Below are positions 1 through 11,700 of a stretch of DNA of 17,743 nt, one piece after another. This stretch comes from Acanthamoeba lenticulata (taxonomy: Eukaryota; Discosea; Longamoebia; Acanthamoebidae): positions 1 to 17,743 of the forward strand of contig NAVB01002114.1 in assembly GCA_002179805.1 (NCBI GenBank), written 5' to 3'. The notes beneath the pieces were generated by a model. That model saw only the letters and a program-made list of their open reading frames with translations. It had not been told where the DNA came from and searched no databases. How positions within the stretch are numbered: position 1 is the stretch's first letter; every line of letters starts with the position of its first letter. A program made the position numbers and the translations under genes.

Positions 1-3000
1 ATTGGCCGTGAGGCAACGGCCCAGCATGGCGAGCGGAAGGGAGGAAGGGAGTACGGTGAGGTCGTGGAGGTGCTGACGCTCCTTGGCGATCATGCTCTCC
101 TTCTTCTCGATGCGCTTGTGCGTCTTCTTGATGAGCTTGCGCACTTTCATCACCTTCTTCTCGAGCGGCGTCAGGTGGGGAATCCCGCCCGACGCGTCGT
201 CGCTCTGCCCGCTGGCCTCATCGCCGCCAAACGACTCGGCCACCGACATTGCGGCCGGCGCTTCGCCCGAGTCGACGCGATCGAGTGTTACGGTCCGGTG
301 CTCCGCCCACAGCTCCTCGCCCTCACTCGAGGGCGGGCCCGGCACCATCGAGGCCGTGGCGCCACCGTCGCCGCTCTGCACGAGCACAGGCTCGCCCAAG
401 TCTGCACACGCGTGAGCGCGCACGTGAGCACGGGTGGCCTTCGGACTGCGCCAATGCGAGCAAACGGAGGCGGGACGCCGCACCGGCCGAAATGGCGGTG
501 AAGTTGACGGAGTGGGCAGAGGGCACGATGGGCGATCCCGACGCGTAGGGGGGCGTGATGATGTCGTCACCCGTATGCAGGCCTTCACCTTCACTCTCGT
601 CGCCATCGTCGGGGGACGGCCCATGGACGCCGCCATCGATGCTCGACTCCATCGCCTCACGCGAGCCCTCCTGTTGGGCGGTCCATGCACAGATTAATAT
701 CTCAAAAATGCATATAAAAAAGGCAAGAGGCAGGTACGTGGGTGATCGAGGACGAGGCCAGCGCCTTGACGCTCTTCTTGCGCTGCTTCAGCTTTTGAGC
801 TGCCGTCCACTCGCTCAAGAACCTGCAGCGCGATCAGTTTTTATCCATCGGCAAAGCATCATCACACAAAACTCCCCACGCCCGCCCACATGTCAAGCAA
901 GCACGGCACGCACTTGCGGAGGTAGGCCTGCTGCAGCGGGTTGCGGATGGTGCCCTTCCGCACTCTGTGGCGGGCGCGCATGAGGTCAGGCTCTTGGCCG
1001 CAGAAAGGCAAAGCTGGAGAAGAGAAGCGAGTACCGCTGGATGACTTTGATGGCGTGCTGGATGGACTGGCCGAGGGCGATCAGGCAGGCCACGATCACC
1101 GTCGCCGAGCGGCCCTTTCCGCCGTTGCAGTGCACCACCACCGTCTTGCCTGCGGCCGGCCGTCAATCCATGAAGAGATCACTCTCTCGGCGAGAAGGAG
1201 GAGGAGCAACGTACCCTGGCGGAGGCAAGTGATGATCTTCTCCACGAGCTCGATCAGCCGGGGCGTCGACCTGGGGATCCACTTGTCCTTGATCGGTAAA
1301 TACAGGGACTGCATGCCGCGTTTCTTGACCTCGTCGAAGAGGTCCTCAATTTTGAGGTCGCGCAGCTCCTGCTCCCGGACGAGGGTGACGAGCACGTCGC
1401 ATGAGTAGACCTGCTGCAGGCGATCGAGGTCCTTGTACTGGTCGCGCGCCCAGATGTGCCTCTTCTTCTTCTTCTTGCGTCCAGGGCACATGCACAACCC
1501 GATTTGCCCATGCTCTGCCATGTAGATGTCCTGCGCCACGCATGAATGGGTGAGCAAATAAAAACGAAAAAATAAAAGAAAACGAAAAAATAAAAAGAAC
1601 ATTACCTTGCTTTCTACAAAATCAACCACCAGCGGCCAGTTGTCGCTGTCCCACACAGGTTTCTCTGTTTTTTTTTTGTTTTTTTTTGTTTTTGTTTTTT
1701 GTTTAATTTTGTTCGATGTTAACATCATGTCGTTGTCGGAAAAGAGGGGAATGAACCTTTCTTGAGGCGCTCCTTGAGCTTGCGGATGTCCTTCGACACC
1801 TTACGCGACTCGATGACGTAGTGAGTCTCGCTGCGGATGATGAAGTCATCCTCCTTCAGCGGGACGAACTCGCCTGAGAGTCCACCGCTGGTGTCATCTA
1901 CAAATGCATTTCTCAAATGATTCTAAAATATAAACAAGAAAAGAACGGTACCGTTGTCGTTAACCGTGAAGACGACGATGGAGCCAGGCTCCTTCTTGAG
2001 GTTGTGACACACCAGCTCCGTAAACTCGCGCCCGGTGATTTCCTTGGTGCTCTCCAGATAGCGCTTGGTCGGTTCCAGGTTGAAGAAAAATTTGATTTCT
2101 GCACACGCCAGTGCGCTTGTCAGCAATCGTCCCAAAGGAGAAGAAGCGGGGGGGGGGATCCAACGAACCATGGTACATGGACAGATCACCGTGCTCGTCG
2201 GCCGACAGCTCCTGTGTGATCACCAGTTATGAGTAAGCTTGACTCGCGCCAGGAAATAATGAAAAAATGATCGGTCGTACGGCGTCGTAGTCAACACCGT
2301 TGAGCAGCGCGGGATCCTCTTCGAGCCGAAGAAGCGATCCCGTACGTCCGCCCCTCTTCGACATCTTGGCCTTCTGCACTCGCCCACCAACGTGCTCACG
2401 TGTTGTCAGTGCGCGTGACATATGTGCGCTGAACAGACCGCTCATACCTTTTTGTCGCCTGACGACTTGAGCTTGTTGTAGTCGTCATCGCCGAATTCAA
2501 AGTCCATGTCTGCCTCGCTGTCGCTGTCCGCGCTTGACGTGTCGCTGGCGCTGCTATCGTTTTCGTCGTCCTCATCATCATCGTCCTCCAGCTGCTGTGG
2601 CGGCGACGCCGTCGGGACGTCGGATCTATGGCCCAGTGACGACGGTTTGTTGTGCGCCAGAACTGGCTCGGCCGTCAGCGAAGTCCCGGACTCCGATTCC
2701 CGGCGCGGCACGGGCGCGGTGCCAGGAGTCTTGTGCTGGTATTGCGGCAGCTTGATATTCTCCTTGGAACCCGAGCGGCCGTGGCGCACCACCGGTCCCA
2801 CCGCCACGGACAACGACCGCTTCTTTGCGTCCTTGCTCGAGCCGCCGAGGGCGTGTTCGTCTAGAGAGTTTGACCGCAAGTCCTTGCTTGCATGCACAAC
2901 TGACTTGTCCGATGCCTTGGCAGCGCCCGACAAGCTAAGGCCGCTGCCGCCGCCACCGCCAACGCTAGGGATGGCGCTGCCGGTGCTGCCCTTGGCCCGC

Positions 3001-3594
3001 GCAGCGAGCTTGAGCTGCGCATACCGGATAATCTTGATCCGGTGGCCGGCCTTCTTCATGCCCAGCGATACGAGGAGCGAGTGGTCGATGTCGTTCAGCA
3101 TAGTGCCATCCAGCTCATTTTCCTGAGAAGCGACGGCAACCGGGTGTCATGATGGCATCCGTGATGGTGGCGTGGTGCGTGGGGACAATAAGACTTACCA
3201 TGAAAATGGAGGTGTAGTAGACAGAGTACTCCTTGTCAATGCCTGCGTTCTTGATGAAGCTCAGCCAGTACGCGCGCAGCTGTACTTGCTCGGCCGTATA
3301 CTGTGTGCGTACAAGACGATCAGCATGTGGGAATGAGTAGGAGGCAGAACGCCGAGCAACACGTACGCTCTTGTCGGTGATGGTCACCGCGGCCGAAGGC
3401 GACGAGGAGTGGACATGAGAGCTCAAAGGCGAAGGGGCAGACCCACTGAGCCCGCTTGAGCGCCCACCTACCGCGTGGGGCACCAGCAGAGGCGAGCCAG
3501 GCGGCGTCCCCCCTGCGTGTTCTGACCCGGGGGAGCCAGCGTGGGTGGGTCGTGCTGCCGTAGCATCAGGAAGACTCTCCATCCGCAATTCCAT
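1..3594 (-). CDS. SAM domain plus KAP/CDKN3-like dual-specificity phosphatase, multi-domain protein (3' end outside window)
   Basis: Fourteen phase-consistent exons can be read: 3594-3367, 3300-3199, 3122-2448, 2373-2281, 2211-2169, 2098-1952, 1897-1757, 1664-1606, 1530-1215, 1149-1033, 964-866, 822-738, 670-484 and 401-1, giving about 897 residues before the window edge. Residues about 77-150 form a SAM domain, with WLSFIKNAGI, ENELDGTML and LGMKKAGHRIKI split across an intron. A Ser/Gly-rich linker ends in a strongly acidic tract (about 290-335). Residues about 365-495 are unrecognised. Residues about 500-670 match the cyclin-dependent kinase inhibitor 3 (KAP) phosphatase family: IGLCMCPG near the start, LPIKD carrying the probable general-acid Asp, and the P-loop HCNGGKGRS with Cys and Arg in CX5R spacing, so activity is expected. 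The C-terminus has a Lys/Glu-rich coiled coil encoded at about 60-190. The ATG at 3594 is the first in frame. The protein could instead stop at a TGA at 862-864 if the 866 donor is not used, leaving exons 12-14 to another gene. Phosphatase substrate unknown. Confidence 0.8.
1462..1476 (-). repeat. AAG trinucleotide run coding for five lysines
   Basis: Five consecutive AAG codons on the minus strand place a short poly-lysine stretch just after the conserved IGLCMCPG start of the KAP-like phosphatase domain, where the animal family has a shorter basic segment. Confidence 0.7.
1665..1756 (-). other. Intron with a poly-A tract before its acceptor
   Basis: This intron of the SAM/KAP gene has a normal GT donor but, read on the minus strand, an A-rich stretch (broken runs of about 6-10 A) directly before the AG, instead of the usual pyrimidine tract. 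The flanking exons join in phase, so the intron is probably real. Confidence 0.55.
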
Positions 3595-3913
3595 GACGAA
3601 TGGAAGCTATGGCCAAGGGATTTTTCCCTCCTGCGCAAGGGCAATTGAACAATACCAATTCTTGAGTAAATTCGCTATGTCGAAAGGGTTGAGTAAACAC
3701 ACCACACAAGGTCCCGAAACGAGGCAAAGAGCCAACCAATGTGTCAATTGACGAGCACAATCTTCTTGGTGCCGTTGCCTTGCGAGTGGTTGTATTGTGT
3801 GTTGTAACGCCACGTCAGCCGCTCTTTTAACGGCGAACAAGAAGCAATTTCGAAAAAAACAGAGGAAAAATAAGGGAAAAACAAGGAAAAAACACTTCCG
3901 CTGTGCTGGGAAC
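3595..3913. promoter_or_regulatory. Divergent promoter interval between the SAM/KAP gene and importin-11
   Basis: This 319 bp gap separates two start codons on opposite strands and must hold both promoters and 5' leaders. The half nearer the importin is A-rich (3845-3895, repeated AAAAA separated by G), possibly its 5' UTR. I see no convincing TATA box, repeat or conserved RNA. Function is inferred from position only. Confidence 0.45.
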
Positions 3914-6900
3914 ATGGAAGAGAAGGTGGCAGGCGCGCTGCTGGCGTCGGCCAACCCCGCTGATACTGCTGCACGAAATGCGGCGTATCAGCAACTGCAC
4001 CAGTGGGCAGCTCACGAGGACTCTTTTCTCGCCGCCCTTCTTGTACTACTCAATCCAGGGAGCAAGTGTAAGCGCCCCGTTTAACTCGTGCTCGTCTTTC
4101 ATCTGCAGGTGGTGGCCGGTAAGGGGCAGGATCACACTCTGAGGTTTCTGGCACTCACCTTCCTTAAGAACCTCATCCAGCGCTACTGGACGGTGGAGCC
4201 AGGCACTGGGTATGCACGACCTGTGGTTGGCACTCTGGGCAGTATTCTGCTTGCTCATGAGCTCGCTCGTGCCATGGAAAGCAGGCCGTTCACGCCAGCC
4301 AACAAGGAGTTCATTCGAACAAATATTTTTGAGCTCTTGGCAGAAGAGAGCCTCCAGGTACACGCTCCACACTGTAGTTTTTAGTGCCACGGATTAACAT
4401 AACTCATGCCTTGCGCGCACCAGCTCGCGCGCCAGTCAGCGCTCTGCATCAGCACAATCGTGGCGCACGACTATCCGCTGTTTTGGTACTTGTTAAAAGA
4501 GATCAGCGATCTGCGGGTTGCACCTGACCAACCTCATCCCTGCATGTATTTGGATTCTCAGGCCCGGATTCTTTGCTCAGCTTATCGAGTTGATCCGGGC
4601 TCGGCAGCAGTCGCCTGTGTTCGCTCTTCGCAGCTTCTTGACACTCCACTATGTCGTCAAGGTTGTCCACTACCTCCTGCATGTTGTGTGTCTTTCGACC
4701 ACTAAAAATTGGACCACACAGGCCTTGGTGGCCAGCAAGCAGTCAGAGAAGCAGCAGGCCCTGGCCGAGGCAGCGCCCGAGCTGGTCCAGTTTGTGGGCG
4801 CGGCATGGATGCCCACAGCAAATCACATTACTTCGGCCCTCAGTGCCTTTGCCAGCGACCCCAGTGCGTCACTCCCTCTCCATCTGAATCTCTTGTGCTC
4901 TCGACAAATTTGTCCATGCGTTTGGCTTTGCAGGTAACGAGCGGCGGGAGGCGCTGCGGAATGAACTGGCACAGGCTGAGATGTGTAAGCTATGCCTCAA
5001 GATCGAGTGCTCGCTCACGCTCCATGCGCTGTGGGCCAAGAAGAAGAAGGGAGCCGACAGGACCGAGGTTCCGCAGCAGGTGCTTCCCAAGCTGCTCGAG
5101 TTCTGCCGGACCTTTGTGGCCGCACGTAAGTCCCTTCACTCTCGCGTGCCCTGCGTGCCGGCTTCGCTCTTCTGACCAACTTACAGGCGGAGCCTTGACC
5201 GAGAGCGTCCTGTCGCCTTACATCGACGGCTACCTCACCCACATTGCCAAATTCCTCATTAGGGTCGTCTACTTCCCCGGGCGGTGACCTCATCTTTTCG
5301 TCACGTGAACTCACGCGCGAGTCTTGCGGTGGACATATAACAGGTCCAGGAAAAAGCTCCACTGCAATTTGCGCCGTTTGCACTGCCCTACCTTCAGTTT
5401 TGCCTGAGCCTCATGCTCCAGACCGTCCCATCCTCTCCTCACGGATCCCTCCCCGAGCCCTTCGTAGTGCACTGTCTGGCCTTTGTGCGCCTGATCGTCG
5501 AACTTCAGGGTGCGCAAGAATCTGCTGTCCTCATTTAACCAAACCTCCACTAAGGACGTTTTGTCTTTACAGGCAGCAGCATGGTGTCGGATCAAGACGA
5601 TATCACCAAACTCTTGACCGTGTTCAACAGTACGACGTTACCGATCTTGTGTGCGTTGCGTCAACTCAACGGCGATTAATGCAATACCGCTTTCCAGAGG
5701 ATCTGGTGGAGAACGTGTGCAAGGCGCTGGTGCTCTATTACCTGGTGCCCACACACGAAGACCTCAGCAATTGGGAAGCTGACCCGGAGAACTACTTCAA
5801 CGAGGAGCTCAGGTGTGCCCCCTTCGCTTGTGTACCAGCTTTTGGTGAGTCGCATCTCACGTGCCTGGTTGCTCGCCAGGTGCGCGTGGACCGAGCGCCG
5901 CAAGGCCTGCGCCGAGATATTGCTGGTCACGCTGGTCAACAAGTACCCCGAGCAGGCGTGCCTGGTGGTCTATCAGCTCTTCAATGATTTCCTGCAACGT
6001 TCGTGCTGCGCTCCGCTATTCACCTCCGACGCCCAGCCTATTTATGATTGGCTTCTCGCTCACACGATTCTTTGGCGCAGTGGAGAAGGGCAAGGCCGGA
6101 CAGGCCCTGAGTGATGATGAGGTGCGGCGCAAGGACGCGGTCTACTTCGCCCTGGCACTCGCGGCCGATCGCCTCACGTATCATAAACACGTGAGCGCGT
6201 CCACGTTTCACCGATTGCTCACCGAGCAGTTTGTTAACGACGTGAAGAATCCCGACCCGAGGTGTGCCACTCGCCCGCAGTCGCGCCGCAGTTGCTGACA
6301 TGATGTTTTCGGCATCCGCTGATCCTATTGGTGACGCAGATACAAGCTTGTTCGCCGTCGAGTGGCGCAAATCATCGAAAACTGGGCGCGCGAAGTCCAT
6401 CGACAGCCCTCGGTGATGCCCATTATATATCAGTTCCTGCTCGCCCTCATGAAGGATCGTGACGTCGTCGTGCGCCTCACTGCCACTGTCTCCTTCAAAA
6501 TAGGTCTCATCCTTTTTCCTCTCCTTCCTCCTTCATGCACGTGTATGCTGACACTGGTGAGGCTTTGTTATCATCATCGGTGACCTGCAATGCAGTGATT
6601 GATGACATCAATTTCAAGCCGGAGCTGCTCGAGCCCAGCCTTGAGGAGACCGTCAAACTGGTGTTCTCGCTCGCGGCTGACATTGCCGACAGCGAGACCA
6701 ACCTCCAGATCGTGCAGGTCATTTCGGTGCTGATCGTAAGCATGGGCGAACGTGTGCGGCCGTACATCACGCCCATGCTCAAGTGCATGGCCCACCTGTG
6801 GGACCGCTCCAAGCACAATCAGCTCCAGAAAGCCGAGATCATCCGCTCCCTCGTCTCCCTCGTCCGGGTACTTCCGCTTCTCTCTCGGTCACGTTTAGGT

Positions 6901-8600
6901 GCAACCTTCCTCGTTCTGATGACCACTTGCTCGCGCAGTCGCTGGGCGTCATGGCGCAGGAATACTGCGAGTTCCTGATCCCCGTGCTCCAGCAAAGCAT
7001 CGACGTCTCCTCCGACGACTCGCTTGCCGTGCTTGAGGACGGCCTGCGCCTGTGGTTGGCCATGCTCCGCGCGGTGCCCTTTTATCCGGCCATGCTTGCC
7101 CTGTACCCCAGGATTGTGCCCATTCTCCAGCGCACCGTCCAGGAGGAGGAGAGCACCATCGAGACCGTGCTCAGCATCATTGAGGGGTTCGTGCTCCTCG
7201 CCTGTTGTTTGTGTTGGTCCACTTTGCCAACTCAGCATTGAAACCTGGCCCCACGTGCCCTCCAGCTACGTGCTGGTGGGAGGCCAGGAGTTCTTGAAGG
7301 CGCACATGAAACAGGTCCTCGGTGTGCTTGAAGTGATGCTAGCTCAAGGGAGCATGGCCGCTGAGCAGCATATTCTCAGCTGCCGCATCATTGACACCCT
7401 CCTGCAGCTCTATCCCAAGGTAGCTGACCCGCCCAATACCTTTCTCATTATTCGTTTTTTTTTTTTTTTTCATTCATCTTTTTCCTTCTTGGCAGGATGT
7501 GCCACCTTTGATAGACAACATTCTAGAGCGTCTCTTGTTCCTGTCGTTTGCCTATCCTGAGACCGAATTCCAGAAAGCCGAGCTCGTGCGCACATCGCCA
7601 CCCTCCACTCCGCTCCACCACACGTTGGCCATCGCTGATGCGCCCGACCGTACTCGGCGCGGGTTGTACGACATCAGGGCACCGGCAGCGATGTGTCCCT
7701 GTTCTATTTCGCCACGTTCATGCGGCTCCTGCTGGCGAATCCCGAGTTCTTTGTGGACTTCTTCCGCACTAACGGGCGCAAGCCGCCCTACAACTCGAGT
7801 CTCCTCGCCCAATGGGTCGACCGCTTGTACGCCTTCAGCCCCTCCTGCATCATGATTGTAGCCCCCGCGCTGAACAATCAAAGTCTCAACTGTGTTGCTG
7901 ACGGTATGCAGGATCGTCAAGCTGGGCCAGCTGGCCATGCACCCGATTGAAAAAGCGCCGATTGACTTGATCGAAACCACGATCCACCTGCGAAGGTCAT
8001 CTTTTTCCCTTTTTGCTTTGTAGCTTTTTAATTTACCTGTGGCTGTCGTCATCGCATGCAGGCAGTTTATCTATGGACTGGGCGCCCTGCTCTCCTTGGC
8101 CGTCTCCATGCCTGGCGAAGAGGTGAGCGCCGACCTGGTAGCCGTCGTAAACCGGTATGGCCTGGTCGCTAACGGGCGTCGGGTGACAGGGTGCTGCGCT
8201 CTTGGCGCGAATGTCAGTGCTGCTCAACTTTTGTGCTGGACTCATTGTCGGCCACCTGATCTACGCCTCGCGATCGTCCTACGTCTCCATCCTCAACAAA
8301 GACGACCTCCTGGAGGTGCAACGCGATCAGGTTCGCCACCAAGGCCGCACATGCTGATATTAATGTTCGTGGTTTCCTAAACATATTGGGCCGCCATCAC
8401 CCTGGTTTGAACAGCTGCGACAGGCCGACCCCGTGCATCGAATGGAACTGGAGAAATACTTCCCAGCCAAGGTCGACGAGCTCGTGCTAGCACGGCCCAA
8501 TGAGCTGACGCGCGACGGCGTGCTCCAGATGCTCGACCCGACCATACTCCAGCAGCTTTTGGCCCTCATTCAGCCTGCACCGGCTCCACTGGGCAGTTAA
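3914..8600 (+). CDS. Importin-11-like nuclear import receptor (karyopherin beta, Kap120 type)
   Basis: Twenty-three exons join in phase into about 1,027 residues (human importin-11 is about 975): 3914-4042, 4109-4209, 4285-4357, 4424-4485, 4562-4661, 4722-4863, 4934-5125, 5187-5263, 5344-5509, 5573-5629, 5698-5812, 5880-5998, 6081-6261, 6340-6503, 6596-6867, 6939-7186, 7266-7419, 7496-7585, 7678-7857, 7922-7995, 8062-8122, 8190-8330 and 8415-8600. The N-terminus looks like an importin-beta N-terminal domain (FLALTFLKNLIQRYW). Family-specific stretches follow in order: DYPLFWP, ALVLYYLVPTHEDLSNWEADPE, YKLVRRRVAQIIENW, DRDVVVRLTA, LEDGLRLWLAML, AQWVDRL, and near the end ADPVHRMELEKY. The rest is amphipathic helix typical of HEAT repeats. 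Importin-11 proteins carry cargo such as ubiquitin-conjugating enzymes and ribosomal proteins into the nucleus in a Ran-dependent way; cargo here is unknown. The join 7857/7922 is the least certain. TAA at 8598-8600. Confidence 0.9.
7455..7470. repeat. T16 homopolymer inside an importin-11 intron
   Basis: Sixteen consecutive T bases lie in the intron between the exons ending at 7419 and starting at 7496. It probably belongs to the pyrimidine tract before the acceptor (TTGGCAG). No other role is visible. Confidence 0.7.
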
Positions 8601-8747
8601 GGACTCCTGTGACACTCCGCCTCTCTTTTCTCATACCATTGGCCTTCGCTTGAGCACGAAGTGGAGGTCCTCCTGCCCAAGAATTAAAAGTATGTGCAAA
8701 TCTAATTAATTGGTGTTTTTAAGTTAGACGAAAGAGACGGACTCAAT

Positions 8748-11700
8748 ATGTTAAAGATGGAGCAGAAGGGTGAGAGTCGCTTATCTTTATGTGGTGTGCT
8801 ACTTGAAGAAGCTGCTGGACCACACCAAATTGTGGAATTGCAAGTGGTCATGTGCTTGGCTGACGTGGCAGCACGCGCCGAGCGGCTGCTGGGTCGCCGT
8901 GCAGCACTGGCAGTGGCCCTTCCCACCTACGAAGCTAACCAACTCCAAAGACGAACCCCACGCGGGGTGAACGCGGACCTTGCAAGCCTGCCCGCATGGT
9001 TCGATACATCGGCTGCCTGCTTCTGGCCTCGGTTCCAGGTACGTGCGACCACTCCTCTTTTTATGCTCGCAAGCATGCTGGATGCTCATGTGGACCTTTA
9101 GTCCATGTTGAAAGATGAGCTCGACTGTGATGTGGACTGGAACCGCTGCTTCTGCACCGGCAACGACGTTTTGTTTCGCTCGTTCATGCGTTGGCAGGTA
9201 CCGCGCGGCTGACGACGCCCAACACGTGGACTCTGATTAATCGTCCTGTGACAGCTACGTCGGTTGAAAGATCGCGGGTTCATCAAGCGCCGGCTGCGGC
9301 CTGTGCTGTACTCCTCCCGCCCGGGCAGCGAGCTGTACGTCTAAAGCCCTCCACTTTCCCAAACAACACAACTTTGAGCTGACTGTCCATCTTCTATTCC
9401 AGGCACGTCAAGCAGCCCTTGGGCCTTCGCGAGTACCTAGCCGTCAGGCAGGAGATTGTCTCCGAGGCTGATCTGTCTGGTGTGGGAGGACGTTTGATGG
9501 TCCTTCTTCAGCGCGCGAAGTCAGCGTGTGGGGCCGAGCGGGCCTACGTGGTGAGCATGTGCCCAGTGAATCAGCTTACCACGCTCTATAAGCAGAGCCA
9601 ATGCCAAGTCGATCCCTGCGCCGATCTGGGCTTCTTTGTTGTGCTCGGCCGTCGGACGCTAGACCATGTCAGCAACCGCCAGCAGTGGAAGGAACTGCAC
9701 GCAAAGACCTGGGTGGCCGTGTGCTCAAAGAGCGTGGCGCTGCACATGGCCCACCAAGGCTTTGTGCTGGCTACCGCGGGCGGCGACCCCGCCAACAAGA
9801 GTCGCATCAACAGGGACGAGGAGGAAGACGAGTACGAACCTTCAAGCGTGAGAAACCAACCGCTGCTCCAGCTGGGCCGAATTTCTGGGGAGACCCTCGC
9901 GTACGTGCAATTGCGATGTGACATCGAGGGCCAGCTTCACCGCCTGGTGCCAATCCAGGCCGTTCCCCTTCCCGTACATCATCCTTTCTTCGTTGCTTTG
10001 GTGTCTTCAAGGCACAGCTCACATGATAGGGCAGGATGACCACGCCAACATCGACCCGTACATGGTGCTTATGGCCGGCCAGGAAGAAGCTGATGAAGCT
10101 GAGTGCGTCACACACGCACTTGGTTGTGTAATCTGCACAAAGATCTTGCTACTCACCAACCATTATTGCTCGTATGTGGTGCAGAGCCCTGACTGGGCTC
10201 GTAGGTCAGGGCAAGGCGCATGTTCTTGCTCAAAGCCCCCACGCCTCCACCCTTCTCCTGTGTGACAACGACGCCATCACAGGTGCGGCGCCGTATTCAG
10301 TCGAGCATGTACAGGTGGCCACCCAAGGCTCATCACCTTGACCGCAGGTGGCGAGTTTGTCGTGTCTCTGGAGAAGAGCGATGACTACTTTGTGCTCGAT
10401 GGCGGAAGTTGGAGGGAACAGACGCTGACAGTCATCAAGGATCTCCAAGCACGATCATGTCTCAATGCGGTGCGTCTGGATCGAGACAGACTTGTATATG
10501 AGCTTAGGAGATGACTCGCATGTTCCTCAACCATTACCGTAGAACGAGGTCCGCGTACTTCGGCGCTTGCTCGAGTCCCAAAGTGAGTGGCCCATAGCCA
10601 GCGAGGAAGAGCTCACCCAGAACCTTGTCCATGCTTTCCTCGCCGTGTCCGGAGTGCTGCGCGGTTCGTCCCCCTTTCTTGCGCTGGTCCGCCAGCTCAA
10701 GCTCTATCCCTTCGTGGATTGGCTCATATAGTGGAGTGATGATCCGGACCTGCACGCTCAGCCGCAGGCGTTGAGGCCCTGCATGAGCGCGAGTGGGATC
10801 ATGTGTTGACTCCGGCAGCTGCACGCGACGACGATGACGCAGCAACCACCCGATCCGAGGTGTCAGCGAGCCGACAAGCCATTCTCGACTCTGCACGCGC
10901 TGCCTTTCGCACGTCGTACGTTTTCTGAACCAGCCCCAAAACACACTCCATTTTTCAATGAATTGATTGCTTCTTCGTTGATGGATGACAGGTATCCGAT
11001 GCACATGGTGGTGGTGCCATACAATGATCACGGAGTCAGAGCACTGGTCGCATCACTGCTGTGCCATGTGGTCATGTGGGGCGCTTCCATGTGTCCGCGC
11101 GTACGCCACCACCTCGGCACACGCGTCCCTGTTCTTTCGCACGACATTCATCAGACTAAGCTCTGTTTGCAGAGCGTGCGGATGGCATGTGCGATGGGCC
11201 ACTTCTATCATCGCTCCACCAAGGCGTATCTCCACCAGGAGCTGGGGCCTCACATAAGCCGCTTCATGTGGCTCGCAGGGCGCACGCTGTCGTACCACCA
11301 CGCCCACACCGAGAAGTCGAAGCTCAACAAGCTGCGGGAAATTCTTCAGGTGCGTGTCCTTACTTTCACCACTTGTCGATCTTCATCCGGACATCGCGTA
11401 TCAACAGGGCTTCCATCATCATCGCTCCTTCATGCGCACCGATTATGTGGTTCCCCTCCCCTCCATTTTTTATTTTTTTTTTCAAAAAACAAAAACAGAT
11501 CAATATTAAAATATATTTAAAATATATATTTCAATTCATAAAAATACAGAAAGAGCGAGCGTTGGTGTTGTGGGCGGCACTGCGCCAGCCAGAGTCGTTC
11601 TTTGCGCAGTTCCCACTGGAGCTTGTGGCCTACGTCATGAGCTTCCTCCATGACATGCCTACCGCCCATGCGCTATCAACAACCAAGCAATCAACCAAAC

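Noticed and set aside
380..402. 22-base intron (GTGCGCG to GTGTGCAG) in the SAM/KAP gene
   Set aside because: Too short for a spliceosomal intron. The donor at 483 gives the same phase with an 82-base intron and a better protein sequence.
2506..3126. 206-residue Ser/Pro-rich open frame on the plus strand
   Set aside because: It is the mirror of the acidic and Ser-rich exon of the SAM/KAP gene, which is supported by a SAM domain and in-phase introns.
4486..4561. Apparent frameshift between importin-11 exons 4 and 5
   Set aside because: Using the GT at 4486 and AG at 4561 joins TGG in phase and yields DYPLFWPGFFAQL, matching the family, so it is an ordinary intron.
10534..11031. 165-residue open frame on the minus strand
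   Set aside because: It covers LeuRS-like exons and an intron antisense, and shows no family features.
10834..11520. Possible separate gene starting at 10834 downstream of the LeuRS-like gene
   Set aside because: The stretch 10992-11349 joins in phase to 10912 upstream and 11550 downstream, and YPMHM...HVVMWG aligns with LeuRS, so it is one gene.
11465..11548. AT-rich tract as a possible mobile element, matrix attachment site or RNA gene
   Set aside because: No terminal repeats, no target duplication and no fold beyond simple A/T runs; it is the 3' part of an intron.
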